Assembly (NCBI RefSeq): GCF_000003195.3
Contig: NC_012873.2
Coordinates: forward strand, 7,525,894 to 7,589,893
Length of the DNA stretch: 64,000 nt
Direction of reading: 5' to 3'
Origin: Sorghum bicolor
Taxonomy: Eukaryota > Streptophyta > Magnoliopsida > Poales > Poaceae
This document shows positions 32,448 to 43,184 of this stretch, piece after piece. The notes below the pieces were generated by a model. It saw nothing but the letters and a program-made list of their open reading frames with translations. It searched no databases and was not told where the DNA came from. Both the position numbers and the translations under genes were made by a program. Each line of letters opens with the position of its first letter. Positions within the stretch are counted from its first letter, which is position 1.

Positions 32448-32852
32448 ATGCCGCGCCACCTCGCGCTCCACGCGCTCGCCGCCGCGCTGCCGGCGGCGTC
32501 AGGCAGCCACCTCGGCCCCGCGGTGGCGGCCGTGGCAGCTTTCCTGGCCGTGTGCGCGCTGGCGCTGGCGCTGTGCGCGTCGCACTCGGCGCCCGCGGGG
32601 CGGCTGCGGCGCGCCCTGGCCAGCGTGAGCCGGCGGCGGACGGAGCCGGCCATCGCGGCCGTGCACCAGGTGCAGCCCGGCGGCGGCGAGGCGTCGCCGT
32701 GCGTCTGGCAGAAGGGCATCCTCATGGGCGGCAAGTGCCAGCTCCCCGACTTCTCCGGCGTCATCAACTACGACCCCGCCGGCAACCTCGTCGCGCCTCC
32801 CCGCCCTGGCCGCGCCGTGCCCGTGCCCGCCGCCATTGGGCTTGGCTGGTGA
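32448..32852 (+). CDS. Small conserved plant protein with membrane segment (134 aa)
   Basis: This is a single GC-rich exon. The N-terminal third has a long hydrophobic stretch (AVAAVAAFLAVCALALALCA), probably a membrane anchor, followed by a basic region (GRLRRALASVSRRR). The C-terminal block CVWQKGILMGGKCQLPDFSG followed by VINYDPAGN is the recognisable conserved part of a family of short plant proteins without known function. The start at 32448 gives the whole hydrophobic segment. The function is unknown, and membrane association is inferred from hydrophobicity. Confidence 0.8.
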   Translation: MPRHLALHALAAALPAASGSHLGPAVAAVAAFLAVCALALALCASHSAPAGRLRRALASVSRRRTEPAIAAVHQVQPGGGEASPCVWQKGILMGGKCQLPDFSGVINYDPAGNLVAPPRPGRAVPVPAAIGLGW

Positions 32853-33157
32853 AAGACAGAAGAGGATTTTTATCAAAGCAGTATTAGGAGTTCGAAAAAT
32901 TCGTGTGTCTATTTTCTGTTTGGAGTTCGAATTCTGGTCTTGATATTTTGCAGTCATTGGTGGCTAATAACTGAAAGTTGCCACCTGAATTCCTGAAACT
33001 TGTTATTCAGTTTGACACATCTCGTGTGCCAACATTGCACTGCTCTGTAAAGAAAAAACCACTGAAAAGAGTGAGAGTTTGGTAAACCGACATGCTTCAC
33101 CCATCAAACTTCCGGGATTTTCAATATATAAGATGTTATCCGTGGTGGTCAGACGTA
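32853..33157. other. 3' flank of the 134-aa gene
   Basis: Nothing beyond probable 3' UTR is seen. It ends at the hAT-like element's target duplication. Confidence 0.4.
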
Positions 33158-33165
33158 CCCTCACG

Positions 33166-34725
33166 CAGTGGCGAATCTAGAATTTTAGTTTAGAGTATGC
33201 CATCCAAAAATATTTTAGCTAATTCGGTAACAATTGTAAATTTTGCAATGTGATTCAGTATATATGCACTAAATATAATATAAATAGTTCAAAAGCCATA
33301 TCATAGTTCAAATATAGTCATAAAAGTACCGAAAAACCTTACAATGCTAATTTTTTTGACTATTTCATTCAATGCTTTCATATAGATATGAATGTCTTTA
33401 TTATATCATCTTCATCAACTTCAAAAAAATTATCTTATTCAATGAAAGTGACTAGATGTAGCAGGAGCCGCCGCCTTTTTTATTGTATGCTTCTAAAAAA
33501 GATATAAATATCCGATTTGCCTTCATAACTGCAGAAATATTTGAAAACAATGCCAAATAATTAAATAATTTATTATTTAATGTTAGCAAATAGCTATGAA
33601 AGTAGGCAATAATTTTCTAGAAGACAAATAGTAAAAATTAAATTTATCTAACCCAAATAGCGAATCAAGATGATAAATCCTAACTAACGCGACCGTATAT
33701 ACTTAAAGAGACCTGTGAAGTAGATAGCGATCCTCTGACTAGAGCAGGGCGGCGGCAGAGCACTAGCCGGGCTAGGGTGGCAGGGCGGCATCGACTCACC
33801 GGTGAGGCGGCGACGCGGCGTGTTCATCTTTGGCGCCGTACTCTCGGATCAGAATTAGATTAGGAAATTAAAACGTAAAGTATGAAATCAGAGCGCAAAT
33901 AGTCAAATATACTCTTCACTTGCCACGTGGGCCGCGTCACATGGGCCTCCAGTCCAATGAGCCAGGAAAAAATTATAGCTGGGGTGAGTTCTAACATGAA
34001 GATGAATGAAAAAGCTTATGACACAAATCGCACAATATTCATCAACTACGATTGTAAAAAATATAGAAAAAAACTAGAATCACAAAAGTTATTGTGAAAA
34101 AGACGGACGAACAACATAAGATGTTGCCTCAAATTTGTAAAATAAATTAAATAACTGGCAAAGCTGCTGATGCCCCTGCCAAGTTCCGCTTCTCCTCCCT
34201 CCATCGTTCCTAGCGATGGCAGTGAGCGGACGAGCAGTGTGCCGCGCTGGCGCCTACACAACCAGAATTTTTAATTTCTCCTAGTAATGTGGGGTTCTCC
34301 TAGTATTTTAGCATTTAAAATTTAGTATAAACTTTCCCTAGTAAATGTCTTCTAGTGAGGATTTCCTAGTGTTTGACTAGTGATAGTGTTTTATTACTAA
34401 CTAAAAACACTAGGAGAACTCCACCATTTTGGTAGTGCTAGCAGCGGCCGGCGAGAGTGGCGGCGAGCGCGTGGCTGGTTCCTTGCAGCGGGCAGCGAGG
34501 GTGGCGGGCACGTGGCTGGTTCCGTTGGTAGCTGGGGCGGCCGCCCCACCCCGCCGCTAGGGTGGCTCCGTCATTGCTCCAGCCATCACGTTATGGCGTC
34601 TAGTATGTTTTCTCTTTTTTCCTTTTTACAAATACAGTGTATATACTATTATGTATGGTATACATATACTACTTGCCACCGGTTTTACAGGGTATGCCGG
34701 TGCATACCTTGTGGCTCCGCCACTG
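33166..34725. mobile_element. hAT-like non-autonomous element, 1.56 kb
   Basis: The ends CAGTGGCGAATCTAG and TTGTGGCTCCGCCACTG share the CAGTGGCG terminus. The subterminal AGAGTATGCC and GGTATGCCGGTGCATACC are also related. The flanks CCCTCACG (33158-33165) and ATCTCACG (34726-34733) match at 6 of 8 bases, an aged 8-bp duplication. No transposase ORF is seen. The interior is AT-rich with short GC islands. Confidence 0.7.
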
Positions 34726-34895
34726 ATCTCACGTAGATCAAGAAAACCTCTAAACCTCTGACTCATCTTACACAGTGGTATCATAGTTCCGCGAGATGAG
34801 TTAGCCACAGATCTATACTTTAAATGTGAGAGAGTGTTTTTCCCCCTCTAGTCACTATGGCCGAAGCAGCAAGCAGTTTTTTTTTGCTCTCAAGG

Positions 34896-35035
34896 GCATA
34901 TGCTCCCACTCTCTCCACCACTGGATTCGCATTGAGAAGTGTGCAAACACACATCTTAAAGCAGATTCGCATTGAGATGTGTGTTTGCATACTTCTCAAT
35001 GCGAATCCAGTGGTAGAGAGAGTAGGAGCACATGC
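34896..35035. repeat. Long foldback: 61-bp arms, 18-bp loop
   Basis: The left arm 34896-34956 and right arm 34975-35035 are inverted with only 4 mismatches (57/61). The loop is 34957-34974. Both arms contain CCACTGGATTCGCATTGAGA, and the loop again contains GATTCGCATTG. It could be a young foldback MITE or a hairpin RNA source. No coding sense is apparent, although both strands read almost the same peptide because of the palindrome. Confidence 0.85.
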
Positions 35036-35249
35036 CTGCAAAAATAACTTTCCCCGTGAGTCCCTCAGGTTTTAAACTCCGACTACGCGGAAGGGAGGTA
35101 CTGCACTGAGCCAGGCCATTCCCAATATAATATATATAAAATGTTACGTAGGTTGATGACACATGATTGACGTTGCTAGATTTATCACGTGTGGAAAAAT
35201 CCTTTCATAGCATACAATACAAGTTGATCTATAGTATTATATTTATACA

Positions 35250-35930
35250 AGTTGCATGTTTTTTCTGCAACCGTGTCTTAGCACGTATTTTATTAAGAGA
35301 GAGAGAGAGTAATGACACTGTCAACAACCAAACAGTCCTCGTAACCAAAGGTTGCCAAAAACAGGAGCAAGCTAGAGAAAACAACAAAGGTAGAAGGCGC
35401 AACGGCGCCAAAACCTGAACGGGCTAATTACAAAACACTCAAGAGCGACTGAAGGTGGCTGTAACCGGCCTGAACCCAAAGCGAAGCTTCCTGAACCCAT
35501 CGTCTCGGAGGCCTGAAGGCACATGACGTAGATACGCAGTTGTCGCCATCCTGCAGGCCGCGCTCGGCCGTCCAACAACGACGATGCAGCATCAACCAGA
35601 AAAAAGAATTTGATCTTCGGAGCTCATCAAGGAGTTCAGCATGGAGATAGTTCACCATCAAGGTTTTCCGGATCAACTTAGCACTCCATAATCAGAGGCC
35701 GCAGAGTATTTGTGGTCAGAGTCAGACGACCATCTCCAAATGAGAGGAGCGTCAGGAGCGGTGGCAAGTCTGCGGGTGGAAGAACGGGGTGTTCGCGTCT
35801 CCCTCGACGAGGAACAGCAGACGTGAACGCTCTGACGGGCGATTGTTCTAGCCAAAAACGTCAGCCATCCAAGACATTTGCATTTTAGCTCTTTGCAAAG
35901 CGCCACCTCATCAGGTGACAGTGACCTGGT
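35250..35930 (-). pseudogene. LINE 3' end fragment with RT-associated zinc-binding (zf-RVT) remnant
   Basis: In shifting minus-strand frames one reads WRWSSDSDHKYSAAS, LLDELRRSNSFFWLMLHRRC and CWTAERGLQDGDNC, the block that precedes and begins the zinc-binding domain at the end of plant LINE ORF2. Low-coordinate sequence (CTTAATAAAATACGTGCTAA on the minus strand) resembles the usual 3' tail. It has several frameshifts and is truncated at its 5' end. Confidence 0.7.
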
Positions 35931-36299
35931 TTACTGCCTCTGTGTTAAACGTCGTATTCCAGATCATGTCAGTGTCCTAGTACATTTGTACTGGGACCTG
36001 TGGTTTGCAGAGTGCAGTACAGAAAAAAAATCAATCCAGCCTAATCTCAAGTAGGAGTTGGGGTCTACGAGTCCACGGGAAGACCCAAGACGAGTGCCCT
36101 GTCCGTGACGGCCACGACAAACTCCAAGTGCAAATAAAATCTGGCATTCCATACGCTCGGCCGGCTGCATAGTGCGCAGTGCTGCTAGCTTTAGCCGCGA
36201 AGCTCAAAGCCAGTTTCCTCAGGAGAGCGAGAGTGCAGCATCAGAGTCAGAGCATCTATCTCTTCTTGGCTTCTCCAAGGGCGAACAAGAACAAGAGCC
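35931..36299. other. Promoter / 5' UTR of ABCA gene 1
   Basis: No gene is seen. The region lies between the LINE fragment and the ATG at 36300. Confidence 0.4.
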
Positions 36300-37090
36300 A
36301 TGGGCGCGAGCCGTCTTGAGCAAACCAATGCTCTCTTCAGGAAAAATCTTGTAATCCAGGTGACCCCCGCCTTCATCTCCCTCTTGTTCTGAATTGTTTT
36401 CCTATCATCAATCAAGGTTGCATCTTTCAAGTTGTTGCGTCGAATGGATGAAATTGATCCTTTCGTGATTCCATCACTGACTGACAAGAATTTGGTGCAG
36501 TTGCATGAACAACATACCAAAATTCAGTTTCGCTCTCCCCAGTCACCATAGATGAAAATTCCCTGCACTGACGCTACTCTGAATTTCGACTCGTTTTTGA
36601 ATCTGCGGTTCCATGAACAATACACCAAGATTCACTCAGCATGACACTGAATTTCGACTCGTTTATTTCACTCCCAATCCACAGAGGCGTGCCTGCAAGA
36701 CGAACTGCTGCCTGATCATGTTTCCGCTGCTCTTCTGCTCCGTCATCGGCGGCCTACAGATCGCCATCAACCGCGCATCGGCATCGTCGCGGGGAGAAGA
36801 CGGAGGTGCTACTCCTGCTACCCATCTCGACTGCAGCTGCAGCAACGTCAGCGTCGACGAGAACGCGATGGGAGGCATAGAATGCCCATACGCGTACGCG
36901 TACCAGTGCCCGTTGCCTCGCGCGCCCAAACAGCCCCCTTTCCTCAAGATCCCATTTGCCAAGTACCGGGCGGTTCAAGATGGGCTCTTCCCGTACACTG
37001 ATCTCCCAGATGCGTCGTGCAGAGTCGATGAGTCTTGCGCGGCAACATTCCTTGTCACTGGTAGCAACCACTCTTTTGTAGAAAGTAAGT

Positions 37091-37135
<45 letters not shown>

Positions 37136-40100
37136 TTCCCCCCATTCTGACAGAGTGCAGTGCTAGCTTTATGTGAGTGGTTTCTGAAATAACCGTTTTC
37201 TCCTTGCAGGTGTGATAGACAATATTTTCCCTGCTCAAAATTCTTCAGTGAACTTGTCAGCCGATATTTCTGCGTTGTCTGATTTTGTTCTGGTAGGTTT
37301 GATTCTTTAGGTTCTTTGTGTATGATCCTTATTGGCAGGGCATTTTTGTGATGTTTGAATACCTGCAGGCAGATTATGGAGGATCTTTTCTTCAGAACAA
37401 GTGCTTCCCTAACTTGACACTTTCTTATCCAGTTCAACATGGCAATCGTACCGTGAGTCAAGGTAACTATTATCCCTCATGCAAGATCAAATGCTGAATT
37501 CATCACTGAAGATAAAGATCTCGGTTCAACTAAATAAAAGGTTGCAGTGTCAATGGCTTCAGTTGTTGCTGACACTGGTAAAGATATTTGGGATTAGTAC
37601 GGTCTTTTAGCACATGGCAAAATGATAAATAAGTCCACAAGCAATTCTCCTGTCTTACTATTTAGCAATGTTACTACATTTTACCTATCATTACTCATGC
37701 TTACCGGAATTCTTGGAGTAGATGTGCAATGCACAGAAGGATTAGTGCTCTGGCGTGATAGTTCAAGGCTAATTAATGATGAATTATATGGAGGTTATTA
37801 CCAAGGGAATAATAACCATAAGTTTGATGCAATTGCTGCAGGTCATATTTTTGAACCTTTGTGCTTTCAATCAGTTACTCTAACTACTGCTCATTGGCAT
37901 CTAATATGTGGTTCATCTACGTGATGCAGCATATGATTTCTTAAGTTCTGATCAGAGCAACTTCAACCTGGCCATCTCATACAACTCCACAAAGAACTAT
38001 GATTTTTATGATGAATCAGACCAATCTGTCCCTGTGCTTAATAATCAAGCAGGTCCAGTGCAAACAGCTAATTCGGATCAAGTCCCACGATTAGCTAATA
38101 TGGTATCGCTTTTCCTAGTTGAGATAAATAATAGTATATCTCTTTGGAAAACTTTTCTTTAGTTTCTTTCATTGGAACCCCTTTGTTCTCTAAACATTTT
38201 GTCCATTCTCATATGCTTCTTGATTTTATTTTATAGTGACTTTGTTCATGCACTACTACTCTCTTTGTTGTCAAACTATTCGTGGCACCCTTTTATCATT
38301 GTTTTACACTTTATAGAGTTTCCATTTTTCAGGCCTCAAATGCATACCTTCATTTAAAGGGTAATGGTCTCAAGATGTCATTTGAATTTGTGAAAGACAT
38401 GCCTAGAGCAGCTCTACCAGCTGTACACAATGACCAGTTTGATCTGGCTCCATATATAGGGCAGCTACCTTTTGTATGGACTATGGAGCTTCTTTTTCCG
38501 GTACGACATGCCTTTGTAGATTCTTTTTGTATAGCCAATAAGAATTGGATGATCTGATATGTTTTGGTGTCACTGGAAGAAGCATACAAATGTGGTTAAT
38601 TATAAATATTTTCTCGTGAACTGGTGAGTTGGTTCTGCAGGTAATTTTGACAAACCTTGTATACGAGAGACAAAATAAGCTAAGGATAATGATGAAGATG
38701 CATGGTCTTGGAGATTTACCGTATTGGACTATATCCTATTTCTATTTTCTACTATTGTCGCTGCTTTATGTGCTGTCCTTCATGCTATTTGGTTCTGCCC
38801 TTGGTAAGATACATTACTTTTAATACTAGGAATGTACTTTATAATAGTCAAAATGAAACATAGGTTGGACTTATAGTGGTTCTGATCATGAGGGATCTTG
38901 GCTTCTCTTTATACAAAATTATTTTACTTTTTATGCTAATTTTAATGAAAGGGAAAGGAGCCTCATGGTACTATTATGAATTGGAAGCAAACCTAATGAT
39001 ACTTCAATTTCTATGTTCAGGTTTAACATTCTTCCGCCAGAACAACTATGGCGTGCAGTTCGTATTCTTTTTTGCTTACATGAACTTGCAAATTTCATTT
39101 GCATTTCTTATGACAACATACTTCTCTAGTGTGAGGACAGCTACTGGTATGCTTCTGTTAATGTGTGCATTATATCCATTTTATCAGATAGTATGAAGTA
39201 TCTTCTTTACTGAACTAATTATCTGGCATCTTTCATGCAGTGACAGGATATTTGTACATATTTGTGTCTGGCCTTTTGTCACAATTTATATTCAGATACT
39301 ATGTTGAAGATGCTAACCTCTCAAGTATGTACAAAGATCACTAGCTGTATCTTAATGAAGTCGATATGCACGACATTAGTCATCTTCTTTTTTATGTAAG
39401 TTTTTTTCGTTAATTCTAATAAGTTGCATGGAAATTTTGTGTTTTCTCATTTCAAGGAAGCTGGATCACACTTATGGAACTTTTACCTGCATTTTCCTTA
39501 TACCGAATTGTCTATGAATTCTCGCGATTTGAATGGCTTGGAAATTATATGGCCTTCTCGGGGATTCAATGGACTGATATGACTAATCCAGAGAATGGAT
39601 TAGCAGGTGTGCTTACCATTATGGTACTAGAATGGTTCGTATTCCTTTTATTTACATTCTATTTGGACCGTTTTTGTTCCTTCAAAGACGGAATGAGAAA
39701 AGCAGCAGTATTTGTTCGCTCCCGCATAAATGGGAACCATGTTGAAACTGCTCAGCAGCAGAACATACAACTTCAGGAGTTCAGAGCTTCCGTTGAAATG
39801 GAGAGAACAGATGTCATCAAAGAGGTGTGCTCTGCTCTATTCTTTGGTACACTCCAATCAGTTTCATACTGCTCCAGGAGTATTTTTTTCTTTGTTTTTT
39901 AGAAAGAGCTTTAGGAGTCTGTTGATAGAATTAGTCAGGAGTTTAAACTACACAATGTACTCCCTCCGTATAGGATTTAAAAGTCGTTTATAACAGTGAT
40001 ACGGTCTCCAAAACACAACTTTGACCTGTTATTTTTATAAAAATATTTAGGAAAAAATAATATATGTATACTTTTATAAAAAAAAATCAAGACAAACCTA

Positions 40101-42421
40101 TTCATATAATTTTCACATTTGCAAACTCAACAATTTAAAAGTTGTCGATGATTTATATTCTCAATGTTTAACCCAAACTTTGTCCAAAACGACTTCTAAA
40201 TCCTATATGGAGGGAGTACTACCTAAAAGTTACACTTAACATTATTTTTAGGTTAGTGGTTATTAAAGTAACCTTATGAAGAGAAAATACTAAAACTATA
40301 GGAGACATGTTCAAAAATTTATGGGACTTGATAAAATTAGGTGCTTTGAAATACCACAGCTTGAAATATAGAATCAGATTAATCTATATTCAAAGTCAGT
40401 TGTGAAGCAGTGCACATCAATTTATTGTTTTCATTTTTTTCAGAGAGAGATAGTTGGACATATATCAGAAGAATCTCGCAGAAGCTATTCAGTCATATGC
40501 GACAATCTTGAGAAAGTGTACCGTGGAAAAGATGGAAATGCAAATAAAATTGCAGTTAGAGGGATATCCATTTCTATGTCACGTGGTCAGTGTTTTGGTG
40601 TTCTTGGTCCAAATGGTGCGGGAAAGACCACTATGATTAACATGGTAAGTTCAATAGATTTGGATACAATAGGTTATGCTATGTAAGTATAGGTCAATCT
40701 CTCTATTTAGAGAAGGTGGTTAATGACTGCAATATTATGCATTCCTTCAAATCTAAGAAAAAAGTTTTGGTGTTCGTGTAGTAATAAAACTGAACTCCAG
40801 AGTTCGCATCCTATATATTTTAGCTTTTGTAAATGTCCATCAGCTATACTGATTATCATGTTTTGAGTACTCTCTTAACCTGTCAACAGCTGACTGGGTT
40901 TTGTAAACCTACCTCTGGCACCGCATACATTGAAGGGATGGACGTACGCTTCGACATGGACAGAATATATACAGGAATTGGTGTTTGTCCACAGGATGAG
41001 TAAACTACTCTGTCTCACTCAGATGTTTCTGAACCAGTTTTTCCAGGTTAGCTTATTTAGTTGCGAACTTGTGATGACTTTCCTCTTTTCTGGATGATCT
41101 GATGCAGCTTGCTATGGGAAAACCTGACTGGTCGCGAGCATTTGTTGTTCTATGGCAGGCTTAAGAAATTAAAGGGTGCAGCATTAGTTGAGGTATTATT
41201 TGACCTGACTGCTCTGATATTGTGCTGGGTTATTTTGATGTTTTTCTTTCTGTCATTATTGATCATTTGAAGTACTATCAAGAATAGATGAATGGAACTA
41301 AAATATTAGTCAGTGTAGTCTGTAGTGTTATTTCCAGGCAAGAATCATCTCTTGTTTGTGGGTTCTACTACTCTTGTACAAATCAAAAATCATTCAAGCT
41401 TGATCTACAATCCAATAAAAATTTATCTGGTTGCAGAACCAAATCATTGTACAGTAGAAGCTACTAAAAGCATCATAGGATGTTCCCCTTACTTCCAGGC
41501 TATTGAACAATCTTTGAGAAGCATGCACTTGCTTGCCGGTGGTGTTCCTGATAAACTCGTTGGAAAGTACAGTGGTGGTATGAAACGTCGTCTCAGTGTT
41601 GCTATCTCTCTAATTGGTGATCCTAAGGTATTTTTATTTATCAACTGATCGAAATCATGATTTAAGGAACACCTGGTATTCGTGCAAGACTGCAAGTATA
41701 AGTATAAATAAATATGTTTGTGGAATGCTTTTTTATATAGGTTGTTTATATGGATGAACCAAGCTCTGGCTTGGATCCAGCATCAAGGAAAAACTTGTGG
41801 AAGGCTGTCAAGTCTGCGAAACAGGATAGGACAATAATTCTCACAAGTACAGTATTTGACTTTCACCTTCCATCATGGGATTGACAACATAATCAGATGG
41901 TGAAAACATTGCTTGAATCTATCTATTTTCAGCGCACTCGATGGAAGAGGCTGATGTCTTGTGCGACCGGATCGGAATCATCGCAAATGGTAGCCTGCAG
42001 TGCATTGGGAGCTCCAAAGAGGTACACTACACAATTGATCAGATTGCAAATTTTCAGACAGTAGCAACCAGTGACCAGAAATTCTGACATGGCCATCGTT
42101 CCTATTTCTTGTTTCTAGCTGAAAGACAGGTATGGAGGCTCATGCGTGCTGACAGTAACAACTCCGGCCGGCGAGGAGGAGGAGGAGGAGGTCGAGAGGC
42201 TGGTGCAGTCCATCTCGCCCGCGGCCAACCGGGTGTACCGCGTCTCGGGAACGCAGAAGTTCGAGATGCCGAAGCAGGGGATGAAGATCTCCGTGGTTTT
42301 CGGGGCCATGGAGCAGGCGAAGAGCAGCCTGCACATCCTCGCCTGGGGCCTCGCTGATACGACGCTGGAAGACGTCTTCGTCAGAGTGGCCAAGCAGAGT
42401 GACATGTCCACTGTGACCTGA
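36300..42421 (+). CDS. Half-size ABCA transporter, tandem copy 1 (953 aa, 18 exons)
   Basis: Exons: 36300-36359, 36685-37084, 37210-37292, 37369-37462, 37722-37841, 37930-38102, 38333-38500, 38641-38803, 39021-39146, 39241-39324, 39457-39824, 40444-40644, 40890-40999, 41108-41192, 41499-41627, 41741-41846, 41933-42021, 42119-42421. The order is TMD then NBD. The N-terminus is [20 protein letters not shown], followed by TM1, a large Cys-rich extracytoplasmic loop (residues about 50-300), and an ABC2-type membrane block with [20 protein letters not shown]. The NBD has Walker [10 protein letters not shown], signature [10 protein letters not shown], Walker [14 protein letters not shown] and H-loop THSMEE. 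The plant half-size ABCA (ATH) group is thought to move lipids or acyl compounds, possibly at the ER. The substrate of this copy is unknown. All catalytic residues are intact. Exon 4 is shorter than in the sister genes. Confidence 0.93.
37087..37132 (+). repeat. (TTG)n microsatellite at the start of ABCA-1 intron 2
   Basis: About 15 GTT/TTG units start two bases after the GTAAG donor and end at a T/C-rich stretch. Confidence 0.9.
39960..40216. mobile_element. Stowaway MITE in ABCA-1 intron 11
   Basis: The ends CTCCCTCCGTATAGGATTTA and TAAATCCTATATGGAGGGAG are inverted, with a TA target duplication at 39958-39959 and 40217-40218. The 257-bp length is typical of this family. Confidence 0.9.
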
Positions 42422-43184
42422 TGACAGACTGATCCGTCCCTGGTGTGCTGCATATGCGTTGTCTGAATTCTCTGAAACCGGTAGTATATGATCAATCATG
42501 CACGAACATATAGTCTGTAGCTAGCTACAAAATATATACTAATTTACGATAATATGTATACATATTTACGATAGTCGGGTTACATAACACATGGAGATAT
42601 TTACCGTAATTGTATAGTAAATTACTTAGTAAGAGTTACTATAATCTTATAAATTAATATAGTAATTATCGTAACTCAAAGTGACTACAAAATAAGTTAT
42701 TTTGTAGCCAGCTACAAAGTAATTACCGTAATGCTATATATATATGAATCACTATATATGAGATTCCACTGAGCTTGTTTGTAAGTCTTGAGTGAAATTG
42801 GTTGGGTTTAGACGATCAACGCTGACACAGATTTGACACAGATTCCACGGCCGGGTCCACGACATGATCGAGCGCCTGCATGCCACTCTTGGCGGCGCCG
42901 GAAACGGTTGAGGCGTTGAGCGTGCGCGTGGCGAGCAGGAGCATCTGCCGCGTGTTTAATTAATTTCCACGCGCGAGCTATCTGATGCCTGATAGCAGAC
43001 GTTGTGGCAGTTGCAGAACCCCGCCAAAGACGCCCAACCCTTTAGAACCATTGGTCAATGGATCCAGTTGGATGCATCTGTGCTGCGTTGCCAGATCTCA
43101 CCTTGATCGGAAGGCTGTCGTCGTCGTCCTCGCGGTCGAGGCCAACGCTTGGTGAACTCCAAGGGCAGCAGGCCCGTCTTTCTG
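42422..43184. other. Intergenic between ABCA-1 and ABCA-2
   Basis: This is the ABCA-1 3' UTR followed by an AT-rich stretch. A locally repetitive part (42540-42730) has GTAATT/ATTTACGATA words in both orientations. The last part is the ABCA-2 promoter/leader. No gene is seen. Confidence 0.45.

Noticed and set aside
34820..35075. Pair of similar 72-73-codon frames on opposite strands
   Set aside because: They are a consequence of the palindrome at 34896-35035.
35283..35420. GA-rich run considered as a regulatory GAGA element
   Set aside because: It is part of the LINE tail region, and only about seven GA units are present.
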